From CAZIOH01 sp964540815 (GTDB lineage: Bacteria; Myxococcota_A; Polyangia; Fen-1088), in assembly GCA_964540815.1 (NCBI GenBank), contig CAZIOH010000127.1, positions 1 to 14,699 on the forward strand: 14,699 bases of DNA, written 5' to 3'. The position numbers were made by a program, and so were the translations under genes. Numbering within the stretch: the stretch's first letter is position 1; every line of letters starts with the position of its first letter. Shown here piece after piece: positions 5,018 to 12,451 of the stretch. The notes under the pieces are model-generated. The model was not told the DNA's origin, made no database searches, and saw nothing but the letters and a program-made list of their open reading frames with translations.

Positions 5018-6769
5018 TCACTTCAACAGACGCGCCTCCCGCATGGCGGCGTAGGTCTGATAGCCGCCCGAGAAGTTGCGGGCGTCGAAGCCGTTCTGGC
5101 GCAACATGCGGACGGCGTAATAGCCGCGCTGACCGACGGCGCAATAGACGACGATCATCCGGTCCCGGGGGAGCTCGGCCAGGCGCCCGCGCAGCTGGTT
5201 GAGGGGGATGTTCAGGGCGTCGGGAAGGATTCCAGCCACACATTCACCGGGCTCGCGCACGTCGAGCACCAGCGGCCTCGCCGCCGCGTCGGCACCGGGG
5301 GCCGCCGCAGCTGCCTCCGGCACTGCCCGCGCCTGGATCTCGTCGATGGTCGACTGCGGAGCCAGGGGCATGTCGCCGTTCTGGACATTCTCCGCGATGA
5401 ATCCGGCCAGGTTCACGGGATCCTTGGCCGCTCCGAACTGGGGGGCGTAACAGAGCTCGGCCTCGGCGAGATCGTGCACCGACGCACCGAGCTGGATGGC
5501 CATGGCGATCACGTCGATGCGCTTTTCCACGCCCTCCTCGCCCACGGCCTGCGCCCCGAGCACCCGCCCGTCCGAACGTCGAAAGATCAGCTTGAGGTGA
5601 ATGGGCCTCGCTCCCGGGAAATAGCCGACGTGGTGCCCCGGGTGCAGGTACACCCGATCGTAGTCGGTGATCCCGGCCCGTCCGAGCGTCCGTTCGCTGG
5701 CGCCGGTCATCGCGATGGTCAGACCGAACGCGCCGCAGACGGCCGTGGCCTGGATGCCCCGAAACTGGGTCGCTCGGCCGCAGATGGCCTCGGCGGCCAC
5801 CCGTCCCTGACGGCTGGCCGGACCGGCGAGGGGCAGCACCTGCCTCGCCCCCGTGACCACGTCCGTGGTCTCGACGGCGTCGCCCACCGCCCAGATGTGC
5901 GGATCTGAAGTCCGCATGGTCTCGTCGACAGCGATTCCCCCCGAGGGGCCGATGGCGATCCCCGCTGCCCGGGCCAGCCCCGTCTCGGGACGCACGCCGA
6001 TGGCCAGGATCACCACATCAGTGGCGTTCGCGGCGCCGTGTTCGGTGGTGGCGCGAAGGCCAGGAGGGGGCGCCGCCTCCGCCCCCACCTCCGCCTCAGG
6101 CCGGTCGAGCCGCAACAAACCTTCGCCGAGACGCACCGTCACGCCACGGGCCTCCAGGCGTTCGCGGACCGGCAGGGCCATCTCGGGATCGAGCAGAGGC
6201 ATGAGCTGCGCGGCCTTCTCGAGCACCGTGACCGCGAGCCCGCGGTTTGCCAGGTTCTCCGCCATCTCGAGCCCTATGAAACCGCCCCCGACCACCAGCG
6301 CGCGCCGGGCACCCTTCGAGCTGATCCAATCGCGCACGCGGCGGGAGTCGGGAATCGTCCGGAGCGAGAACACGCCGTCGAGATCGATTCCGGGGATCGG
6401 GGGCCGGACGGGCGCCGCGCCCGGCGACAGGACCAGCGCATCGTACGGGTAGACCCGCGACTCCCCGCTGCGAAGCGCCCGCACGGTGATGGTCCGCGCC
6501 GCAGGGTCGATGCCGGTCACGTCGTGCTCGGTATGCACGTCGATGCCAAATCGTTCGCGAAAGAGCTCCGCCGACGCGACCAGCAGCTTGGCCTCATCGC
6601 GGATCACGTCGCCGACGTAGTACGGCAAGCCGCAGTTGGCGAAGGACACGTAAGGGCCGCGGTCGAAGACGACGATCCGGGCTGCCTCCGAGAGGCGCCG
6701 CAGGCGCGCCGCACACGACGCGCCCCCGGCCACCCCGCCGATGATCAGGATCTGCTTGGCTTCTTGCAT
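5018..6769 (-). CDS. CoA-disulfide / NAD(P)H-dependent persulfide reductase with C-terminal rhodanese domain
   Basis: A 583-residue flavoprotein of the CoADR-RHD type. The FAD-binding Rossmann motif ILIIGGVAGGASCAARLRR starts at residue 7. The single redox cysteine sits in SFANCGLPYYVGD (Cys46), the CoADR hallmark. The NAD(P)H Rossmann motif ALVVGGGFIGLEMAENL is near residues 157-173; the second FAD motif is HIWAVGDAVE. The dimerisation domain has the family's CYAPQFGAAKDPVNLAGF. Residues about 470-583 form a rhodanese domain with active loop CAVGQRG (Cys543). Such fusions reduce CoA persulfides, polysulfides or CoA disulfide. I chose ATG 6769 because MQEAKQILIIGG is the usual N-terminus; the frame is open back to 6967, but that extension is Gly/Pro-rich and overlaps the DUF6132 gene. 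Confidence 0.93.
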   Translation of the reverse strand: MQEAKQILIIGGVAGGASCAARLRRLSEAARIVVFDRGPYVSFANCGLPYYVGDVIRDEAKLLVASAELFRERFGIDVHTEHDVTGIDPAARTITVRALRSGESRVYPYDALVLSPGAAPVRPPIPGIDLDGVFSLRTIPDSRRVRDWISSKGARRALVVGGGFIGLEMAENLANRGLAVTVLEKAAQLMPLLDPEMALPVRERLEARGVTVRLGEGLLRLDRPEAEVGAEAAPPPGLRATTEHGAANATDVVILAIGVRPETGLARAAGIAIGPSGGIAVDETMRTSDPHIWAVGDAVETTDVVTGARQVLPLAGPASRQGRVAAEAICGRATQFRGIQATAVCGAFGLTIAMTGASERTLGRAGITDYDRVYLHPGHHVGYFPGARPIHLKLIFRRSDGRVLGAQAVGEEGVEKRIDVIAMAIQLGASVHDLAEAELCYAPQFGAAKDPVNLAGFIAENVQNGDMPLAPQSTIDEIQARAVPEAAAAAPGADAAARPLVLDVREPGECVAGILPDALNIPLNQLRGRLAELPRDRMIVVYCAVGQRGYYAVRMLRQNGFDARNFSGGYQTYAAMREARLLK

Positions 6770-6833
6770 TCGCTCTGCCAGCCCGCACGGGCCGCCTCGG
6801 GGAACGAGGTTACTCCCTGGATCAAGGAATCGT

Positions 6834-7001
6834 TCATCGCCCAGCAATCCCGACCAACAAGCCGAGGATGCCGCCCCAGATGGACGAAGAATAGGGGCTC
6901 GCCCAGATGGGGCAGGAGCCACTCCGGCATCCAACCAGCCGGCGCCCCCCGAATCCCACCCCGGCACCGATCAAGACCGACAGGACCATGCGAATCGCCA
7001 T
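6834..7001 (-). CDS. DUF6132-type small membrane protein
   Basis: A 55-residue protein from ATG 7001, preceded by AGGGAG with a 5-base spacer. Two hydrophobic segments (IRMVLSVLIGAGVGFGG and IWGGILGLLVGIAG) flank the signature LVGCRSGSCPIWASPYSS. The GCRSGSCPI core with two cysteines is characteristic of DUF6132-family proteins, whose members I recall as often accompanying rhodaneses or sulfur-handling genes; their function is not established. It is 64 bases upstream of the CoADR-rhodanese gene on the same strand and probably forms an operon with it. The two cysteines near the membrane surface could carry sulfane sulfur or metal, which is speculation. The frame is open far upstream (to 7247), but only this part resembles the family. 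Confidence 0.82.
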   Translation of the reverse strand: MAIRMVLSVLIGAGVGFGGRRLVGCRSGSCPIWASPYSSSIWGGILGLLVGIAGR

Positions 7002-7351
7002 GAGGGCTCCCTGGGTTGCTTTTTGGCACACGCGGGCGCGCGGCCATCGAGAATCGACGTTCACAGGCTTTGAGCCAGCCGGGAGGGAAAGGGTTCGCCG
7101 AAACCGCGACTCAGGGAGATGGGGACCTTTCTGTCGAGAGGTGGCCCCGCAGGGCGCTGCCGCCAAGGATTGAAGCCGAGAGATAGCTCGAGCCCGATGC
7201 GGCCGGAGTGAAATGGGGCATCTCTCCTTGCTCTCCCGAAGCGGCAACGCTGCCCACGACCAGCTGCAGCTCGACGTCTTCGGTGAAGTGCCGAGTCGTT
7301 TCTACCTGTAGGGCGATGCCCTCTGCGGGCGCTGACCGGAGCGGCGGAGTG

Positions 7352-7365
7352 GCACCGACAGGTGC
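7352..7365. promoter_or_regulatory. small inverted repeat next to the tandem repeat
   Basis: GCACC (7352-7356) and GGTGC (7361-7365) are a perfect 5-bp inverted repeat around GACA, immediately left of the 13-bp direct repeats and about 140 bases before the RND adaptor start. It could be part of an operator. Confidence 0.3.
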
Positions 7366-7367
7366 GC

Positions 7368-7407
7368 CGAAGTGTGGTGCCGAAGTGTGGTGCCGCAGTG
7401 TGGGTGC
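7368..7407 (+). repeat. three tandem copies of a 13-bp unit in the divergent promoter region
   Basis: CGAAGTGTGGTGC occurs at 7368-7380 and, identically, at 7381-7393. A third, imperfect copy CGCAGTGTGGGTGC (one substitution and one extra G) occupies 7394-7407. The repeats sit 95-135 bases upstream of the RND adaptor start, a place where iterated regulator-binding sites would be expected. Confidence 0.7.
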
Positions 7408-7501
7408 ATGAGATCGGTGCGAGCAGTGCGCCCCGCACGCTCGTCGAGGTCCGTGAACCCTTTCGGACCAACCGGGCTCGAAGAGGGCAGGAGAAACGAT
7501 C

Positions 7502-8716
7502 TTGTCGCAACTCACTTGGACCTTTGCTCTTACCTCGACCCTCGTCGTAGCCCTTGGATTCGCCTCCGCTTGCGGCGCCATCCGAGGTGAAAGGCGGCCG
7601 GCTCCGGCGGCAGCGACGTCCGCGGCGAGACCCATCCGGGTCGCGGTGACGACGGCGGCCCGCGGGCCGGTGGAGCGCACCTTCGAGGCCAGCGGGACGG
7701 TGCGCGGCCGCAATACGGCCGTGCTCACCAGCCGGATCGTGGCCGGGCTCCGCGAGGTGCGGGTGCGAGCGGGCGATCACGTGCGGGCGGGCCAGGTGCT
7801 CGCGGAGCTCGAGGACGCCGATGCGCAGGCAACCCTGCGCCGGGCGCGGGCGGATCTGCAGGCCGCCGTCGCTGGTCAAGAAGAGGCGGAGCACGCCGCT
7901 CGCGCCTCCGCCGCGGCCGCGCGGGTCGCCGGCTCCGCGCACGTTCGTATGACCTACCTGCTCGGGCAGGGAGCGGTCACCAAGCAAGCCTTCGAGGAAG
8001 CCGAGGCTCGGCAGCAGACGACCAGCGCTGCGCAGGCGCTGGCCGAAGCGCAGGTGCGGGCAGGGCTGGCCCACCACGACGAGGCGCGAGCGGCCATCGC
8101 CGGGGCCGAGGCTGTGCTCGGCTACACCCGCATCACCGCGCCGTTTGCCGGCAAGGTCATCGAGCGGCGGGTCGATCCCGGAAGTCAGGCCGCGCCTGGA
8201 ATGCCCCTGCTGGTCGTCGAGCAGGAGGGGCCGCTGCACGTGGAGGTCGCGGTGGACGAGTCGCACGCGAACACGCTGTCGGTGGGCACGACCGCCCACG
8301 TCGAGGTGGCGTCCGCGGACCAGGAGGCCGAGGGCCGTGTCGTCGAGGTGGTGCCCGCGCTCGATCCGACCGCGCGGGCCTTCATGGTCAAGGTCGAGCT
8401 CGGCTCGGCGGCGGGCGCAGCTTCCGCGTCGACGGCGCCGCCCCAGGGGTTGCGCGCGGGGATGTTCGCCCGGGTGCGGTTCCCCATGGGTCTCGAGGAT
8501 CGCCTCACGGTCCCCGTCACCGCCATTCGCCCTTCCGGCGATCTCGATCGCCTGTTCGTGGCAGAGGGTGGAAGGGCCTGGCTGCGCCTCATCACGCTCG
8601 GTCAGCGCCAGGGCGGGTCCGTGGAGGTGCTGGCCGGCCTCGATCCCGGCGAGACGGTCCTCACGGCTCCGCCCGCTGGACTCGTCGACGGCGCGCGGAT
8701 CGAGGTCCGGCTGTGA
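7502..8716 (+). CDS. RND efflux periplasmic adaptor (membrane fusion protein)
   Basis: A 404-residue HlyD/AcrA-type adaptor starting at TTG 7502, supported by AGGAG at 7489-7493 (8-base spacer). The N-terminus has a hydrophobic signal (FALTSTLVVALGFASA) ending at Cys24, so it is likely a lipoprotein, as many adaptors are. The lipoyl half-motifs flank a helical hairpin: GRNTAVLTSRIVAGLREVRVRAGDHVRAGQVLAELED, then an Ala-rich coiled coil (about residues 110-200), then YTRITAPFAGKVIERRVDPGSQAAPGMPLLVVEQ. The beta-barrel (VEVAVDES, GRVVEVVPALDPTARAFMVKVEL) and the membrane-proximal domain (LTVPVTAI, GSVEVLAGLDPGETVL) follow. The stop overlaps the pump start (GTGA at 8713-8716), so the two are co-translated. 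No outer-membrane TolC-like gene is found in the window. Confidence 0.93.
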   Translation: MSQLTWTFALTSTLVVALGFASACGAIRGERRPAPAAATSAARPIRVAVTTAARGPVERTFEASGTVRGRNTAVLTSRIVAGLREVRVRAGDHVRAGQVLAELEDADAQATLRRARADLQAAVAGQEEAEHAARASAAAARVAGSAHVRMTYLLGQGAVTKQAFEEAEARQQTTSAAQALAEAQVRAGLAHHDEARAAIAGAEAVLGYTRITAPFAGKVIERRVDPGSQAAPGMPLLVVEQEGPLHVEVAVDESHANTLSVGTTAHVEVASADQEAEGRVVEVVPALDPTARAFMVKVELGSAAGAASASTAPPQGLRAGMFARVRFPMGLEDRLTVPVTAIRPSGDLDRLFVAEGGRAWLRLITLGQRQGGSVEVLAGLDPGETVLTAPPAGLVDGARIEVRL

Positions 8717-11682
8717 ACAAGCCGGCCGAGGTCGGATCCTCCGGCGCGCTCGGCGCGCTCGGCCCGGCGGGTCGGCTCGCGCGGGCCTTCGTCTCGTCCA
8801 AGCTGACGCCCCTCTTGATCGTGACCGCGGTGGGTCTCGGGGCGCTGGCCATCGATCGCCTTCCCCGCGAGGAAGAGCCGCAGATCGTCGTGCCCATGGT
8901 CGACGTGTTCGTGCGCATGCCCGGCGCCTCCGCCCGGGAGGTCGAGGCGCGCGTCACCAAGCCCATGGAGCGCTTGCTCGCGGAGATCCCGGGCGTCGAG
9001 TACGTCTACTCCACCTCGAGCCCAGGCGAGAGCACGGTGATCGTGCGCTTCCTGGTCGGACAGGACGAGGAGCGCAGCCTGGTCCGGCTCGAGGACAAGC
9101 TGGCGGCGCACGCCGACCTCATCCCCCCGGGCGCGACCGCGCCGCTGATCAAACCGCGGTCGATTGACGATGTTCCGGTCCTGGCCGTCACCCTGTGGAG
9201 CCCGCGCTATGACGGCTTTCAGCTGCGGCGGGTGGCCAGGGAGCTCGAGCAGGCCATCAAGGAAGTCCCCGACGTCAGCCAGGTGACGGTCATCGGAGGT
9301 GAGCGGCGCCAGGTGCGGGTGGTGCTGGATCCCGCCCGGCTGGCGGGGCGGGGCCTCACCCCGNNNNNNNNNNNNNNNNNNNNNNNNNNNNNNNNNNNNN
9401 NNNNNNNNNNNNNNNNNNNNNNNNNNNNNNNNNNNNNNNNNNNNNNNNNNNNNNNNNNNNNNNAGAGCGACGAGCTCCTGCTTCACATGGGCATCGCCGT
9501 CTTCAGCGTGGCCTTGCTCATCGGGCTGACGCTCGGGTGGCGGGAGGCCGGGATCGTGCTGCTGGCCATCCCGGCGACCCTCGCCCTCACGCTGACCGTA
9601 TTCTTTCTCTACGGCTACACCCTCAATCGCATCACCCTCTTCGCCCTCATCTTCTCGATCGGGATCCTGGTCGACGACGCCATCGTGGTGCTGGAGAACA
9701 TCGCCCGGCACCGGGCGCTCCCCGAGAATCGTGGCCGGCCCCTGACGGCGATCGCGGTGGCGGCGGTCGACGAGGTCGGCAACCCCACCATCCTCGCCAC
9801 CATGACGGTCGTCGCGGCCATCTTGCCCATGGCGTTCGTCGGCGGACTCATGGGTCCGTACATGCGTCCCATCCCGGTCGGGGCCACGGCGGCGATGGTG
9901 TTCTCCTTGCTGGTGGCCTTCGTGGTCACGCCATGGGCCACGGTCCGGCTGGACAAACGCGAGCGGGATCAGTCAGCCTGCGACGCGGGCCACTCGGGCC
10001 ATGCAGGCCAGGGGGCCCGCGAGTCTGCCACCACGCGCCTCTACCGGCGATTCATGACCGGGCTGCTCTCCCGCCCCGGTCGGCGCTGGGGCTTTCTCGC
10101 CATCGTCGTGGTGCTGCTTCTGGGGTCGATGGCCCTGGTCGCCACCGGGCACGTGAAGGTCAAGATGCTTCCTTTCGACAACAAGAGCGAGCTGCAGGTC
10201 ATCGTCGATCTTCCCGAGGGGACGACCCTCGAGCAGACCGGGCGTGTCACCGATGCCCTGGCGCGAGAGGTGGCGCGGCAGCCGGAGGTCCTCGACTACC
10301 AGAGCTACGTGGGAACATCGGGCCCCTTCAATTTCAACGGCCTCGTCCGCCATTACGACCTGCGCCGCGGATCCAACGTGGCCGACCTGCAGGTGAACCT
10401 GGTCGACAAGGGCGAGCGCCGACTTCAGAGCCACGCCATCGCCAAGCGCATTCGCGAACAGCTCACTCCGCTCGCCCAACGGTTCGGCGCGCGCCTCAAG
10501 GTCGCCGAGGTTCCGCCCGGGCCGCCGGTGCTGGAAACCCTGGTGGCCGAGGTCTACGGCCCCGACTACGAGCGCCAGATCGCCATCGCCCGAGATCTGC
10601 GCGACCGCATGGAGCACCTCGGCGGGGTGGTGGACGTCGACTGGTACGTGGAGGACCAGCAGCCAAAGTACCGTCTGCGGGTGGACGAGGAGAAGGCGGC
10701 GCTGGCCGGGGTCCGTCAGGACACCCTGGTGCGCACCTTGCGCATGGTCACGTCCGGCGAGCCCGTCGGGCTTCTGCACGACGAGCGCGCCAGCGAGGAC
10801 GTCGCCATCGTGCTCCGCGCCGACCGGGCCACGCGCTCGGATCTCGATCGTCTGCGTGCTCTGCGCGTCGAGGGACGGGGCGGTACGCTGGTCGCAGTCG
10901 GTGAGCTGATCCGCATCGAGCCCACCGTCGAGGACCACAGCATCTATCACAAGAACCTCATGCCGGTCGTCTACGTGACCGCGGACGTCGCCGGCGCCGT
11001 CGAAAGCCCGGTCTATGCAATCACCCAGCTCGGCCAGCGGATCGATGCTCAGACTCTCCCAGAGGTCTACCGGCTCGAGCAGCACACCGCCAAACAACCC
11101 GACGCCACCGAACGCTTCTCGATGAAGTGGGACGGCGAGTGGCAGATCACCTACGAGGTGTTCCGCGATCTCGGCCTGGCCTTCGCGGTGGTCCTGGTGC
11201 TCATCTACGTGCTGGTGGTGGCCTGGTTCCAGTCCTTCACCACGCCGCTCATCATCATGTCGGTGATCCCGGTTTCACTGGTCGGGATCTTGCCCGCCCA
11301 TGGGTTGCTCGGGGCGTTCTTCAGCGCAACCTCGATGATCGGGTTCATCGCCGGCGCCGGCATCGTGGTTCGTAACTCGATCATCCTGGTCGACTTCATC
11401 GAGCTTCGCCGCGGTCAGGGGATGGATCTGCGCGACGCCGTGGTCGACGCGGGGGCGATCCGCTTCCGGCCCATGGTGCTGACCGCGGCAGCCGTCGTCC
11501 TCGGTGCGGGCGTCATCCTCTTCGATCCGATCTTTCAAGGGCTGGCCATCTCGCTCATGGCCGGCGAGCTCGCGTCGCTGGTCCTGTCGCGGGTCACTGT
11601 TCCGGTCGTCTACTATCTGGTCCACGCGAGGGGCGCTCGCCGCTCGGCGGCCGCTCGGCGGCCCCTCGACGAGGCCGCCTGA
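8713..11682 (+). CDS. RND efflux pump inner-membrane subunit, interrupted by an assembly gap
   Basis: A pump of the AcrB superfamily starting at GTG 8713 (GAGG at 8702-8705, 7-base spacer). TM1 is around LTPLLIVTAVGLGALAI, then the porter domain (PMVDVFVRMPGASAREVEARVTKPMERLLAEIPGVEYVYSTSSPGES). After the gap come TM2-TM6 with the essential Asp pair of TM4 (FSIGILVDDAIVVLENI). The second half has the repeat porter domain and TM8-TM12. At the AcrB Lys940 position it has Arg (GIVVRNSIILVDF). A Gly/His-rich insert (CDAGHSGHAGQ) follows TM6. Bases 9364-9463 are N. Counted with the N run the product is 989 residues, shorter than typical pumps of 1,020-1,090, so more is missing than the N run implies. 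Substrate class is uncertain; the sequence lacks obvious CusA-type methionine relays. Confidence 0.92.
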   Translation: MNKPAEVGSSGALGALGPAGRLARAFVSSKLTPLLIVTAVGLGALAIDRLPREEEPQIVVPMVDVFVRMPGASAREVEARVTKPMERLLAEIPGVEYVYSTSSPGESTVIVRFLVGQDEERSLVRLEDKLAAHADLIPPGATAPLIKPRSIDDVPVLAVTLWSPRYDGFQLRRVARELEQAIKEVPDVSQVTVIGGERRQVRVVLDPARLAGRGLTPXXXXXXXXXXXXXXXXXXXXXXXXXXXXXXXXXXSDELLLHMGIAVFSVALLIGLTLGWREAGIVLLAIPATLALTLTVFFLYGYTLNRITLFALIFSIGILVDDAIVVLENIARHRALPENRGRPLTAIAVAAVDEVGNPTILATMTVVAAILPMAFVGGLMGPYMRPIPVGATAAMVFSLLVAFVVTPWATVRLDKRERDQSACDAGHSGHAGQGARESATTRLYRRFMTGLLSRPGRRWGFLAIVVVLLLGSMALVATGHVKVKMLPFDNKSELQVIVDLPEGTTLEQTGRVTDALAREVARQPEVLDYQSYVGTSGPFNFNGLVRHYDLRRGSNVADLQVNLVDKGERRLQSHAIAKRIREQLTPLAQRFGARLKVAEVPPGPPVLETLVAEVYGPDYERQIAIARDLRDRMEHLGGVVDVDWYVEDQQPKYRLRVDEEKAALAGVRQDTLVRTLRMVTSGEPVGLLHDERASEDVAIVLRADRATRSDLDRLRALRVEGRGGTLVAVGELIRIEPTVEDHSIYHKNLMPVVYVTADVAGAVESPVYAITQLGQRIDAQTLPEVYRLEQHTAKQPDATERFSMKWDGEWQITYEVFRDLGLAFAVVLVLIYVLVVAWFQSFTTPLIIMSVIPVSLVGILPAHGLLGAFFSATSMIGFIAGAGIVVRNSIILVDFIELRRGQGMDLRDAVVDAGAIRFRPMVLTAAAVVLGAGVILFDPIFQGLAISLMAGELASLVLSRVTVPVVYYLVHARGARRSAAARRPLDEAA
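9364..9463. other. assembly gap of exactly 100 N
   Basis: The run of 100 N is the standard placeholder for a scaffold gap of unknown length. The flanks match pump positions near AcrB residue 200 (GRGLTP) and near residue 335 (start of TM2), so the true gap is probably about 400 bases. Confidence 0.95.
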
Positions 11683-11845
11683 GGGGACACCCGAGCCTGG
11701 CCCCACGACCGGCGTGGGCGGCGTCCGGCGTGCGGCCAAGCGGTCCTCGATTCCGAGGCCGCGGGAACCCTTCACCCGACGGTGCCCGAATGCGAGTCTT
11801 GCGCCGGCTCGGCGTGCGCGGAGGCCGACCACGGCCTCCGGGGCC
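11683..11845. other. intergenic region between convergent genes
   Basis: This 163-base stretch between the RND pump and the Met-rich protein gene holds no supported gene. Its only notable element is the hairpin at 11820-11839. Confidence 0.5.
11820..11839. terminator. perfect 8-bp hairpin between convergent genes
   Basis: GGAGGCCG (11820-11827) and CGGCCTCC (11832-11839) pair perfectly around an ACCA loop. It lies 6 bases after the Met-rich gene stop (- strand) and 137 bases after the pump stop (+ strand). No T-run exists on either side, so it may act as a bidirectional 3'-end stabilising stem rather than a classical terminator. Confidence 0.5.
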
Positions 11846-12217
11846 TCACTCGGTCATCGCCTCGTGCATCAGGCGCATCGCTTCGGCCATCTTCTGGAGA
11901 CGGGTGGTCGTCGCCGCGTCGGAGGAGGTCAGTGTGATGGTCACGCCTTTGTCGATCTTCTTGACCTCAATCTTCGTGTCGGGGCCGCCCATCATCATCG
12001 GGCACATGCCGCCTCCCATCATGCCACCGCCCATCATGCCGCCACCCTTCATGCCGCCGCGCATGGGCATCGAATCGCCGCCCATCATGTGACCTTTGGG
12101 CCCCGGTCCCGTCATGGCCGGAGCCGCCTTTGGAACGGCCGGAGATTGGGCCGCCACCCAACCGCCGCCGCCCGCTATCGCCGTCAAGAGCACCGTCGTC
12201 AGTAGAATCCGTTTCAT
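11846..12217 (-). CDS. secreted Met/Gly-rich protein, putative metal-binding
   Basis: A 123-residue protein from ATG 12217, with GAGGAG 5 bases upstream. Residues 1-23 are a signal peptide (MKRILLTTVLLTAIAG...WVAA) with likely cleavage after AA before QSPAV, so it is exported. Residues 43-78 contain 13 methionines among glycines, with His43 and one Cys72 (GGGMMGGGMMGGGMCPMMMGG), resembling methionine-rich copper(I) or silver-binding segments of periplasmic proteins. Residues 80-123 form a compact domain (KIEVKKIDKGVTITLTSSDAATTTRLQKMAEAMRLMHE) with beta strands then an amphipathic helix. The Met-rich part is encoded by 15-bp tandem repeats. It is convergent to the RND operon and divergent from the DUF2892 gene. 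Metal binding is inferred from composition; I do not recognise a named family. Confidence 0.85.
   Translation of the reverse strand: MKRILLTTVLLTAIAGGGGWVAAQSPAVPKAAPAMTGPGPKGHMMGGDSMPMRGGMKGGGMMGGGMMGGGMCPMMMGGPDTKIEVKKIDKGVTITLTSSDAATTTRLQKMAEAMRLMHEAMTE
12015..12059 (-). repeat. three 15-bp tandem repeats encoding GGGMM units
   Basis: Units at 12015-12029, 12030-12044 and 12045-12059 follow the pattern CCCATCATGCCGCCG with one or two changes each. They encode the Gly/Met-rich repeats of the exported protein and could expand or contract by slippage in whole-codon steps. Confidence 0.75.
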
Positions 12218-12451
12218 GTGATCTCCTCTTCGAGTGACAGAGCGAGACCCTGCCCAGCAAGAGGCGCGCCACTCTGTCGCCACCCAGCGATCGCTGCATC
12301 GAGAAGCTCGGGCGTCGCGCGCTCCTGTGGGACCTGCAGGCATTTCGCCCTACGCATGGGACAACGCAGTTGTTGCACGTCTACATCGATCGGATCTTGG
12401 CGTGCGGGCGGCACGAAACGTGCTTCTCTTCCAACGGAAGGATAAACGCAC
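12218..12451. other. divergent intergenic region between the Met-rich and DUF2892 genes
   Basis: A 234-base region that should contain promoters for both genes. Reading frames across it are not supported by start signals or family resemblance. The right end has the alternative hairpins and a 10-base direct repeat (listed separately). Confidence 0.4.
12401..12423 (+). promoter_or_regulatory. overlapping alternative hairpins upstream of the DUF2892 gene
   Basis: The order is CGTGC (12401-12405), GGGCG, GCACG (12411-12415), AAA, CGTGC (12419-12423). The central GCACG can pair with either flanking CGTGC, giving two mutually exclusive stems, 28 bases before ATG 12452. The 10-mer GCACGAAACG at 12411-12420 recurs at 12461-12470 inside the start of the gene. 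Confidence 0.35.

Larger units (their letters stand above)
7002..7501. other. divergent intergenic region, no gene found
   Basis: About 500 bases separate the DUF6132 gene (leftward) from the RND adaptor gene (rightward) and should hold both promoters. I see no convincing -35/-10 pair, tRNA or known regulator gene. The region contains a small hairpin and a tandem repeat (listed separately). A leftward open frame across 7111-7320 has a faintly protein-like, beta-strand-rich reading, but no start signal or recognisable family. Confidence 0.5.

Noticed and set aside
4865..5908. 347-codon open frame on the + strand
   Set aside because: Antisense to the CoADR-rhodanese gene; His/Arg/Gly-rich composition typical of a shadow frame.
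6038..7003. 321-codon open frame on the + strand
   Set aside because: Antisense to the CoADR and DUF6132 genes, no recognisable domain.
7023..7040. Sigma-54-like promoter TTGGCAC at 7023-7029
   Set aside because: The -24-like half is present, but the -12 half is GGCGC instead of TTGCA.
7368..7407. CRISPR-like repeat
   Set aside because: Units are directly adjacent without spacers and only 13 bp long.
7061..8299. Long - strand frames opposite the intergenic region and RND adaptor
   Set aside because: Mostly antisense to the adaptor. The 7111-7320 part reads faintly like beta strands (FTEDVELQLVVGSVAA), but there is no start signal, and GC3 appears lower than in real genes here. It could be an old gene remnant; unsupported.
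8602..11097. Long - strand frames and a 455-codon + strand frame inside the second RND pump
   Set aside because: All overlap the pump frame, which has clear TM segments and motifs throughout.
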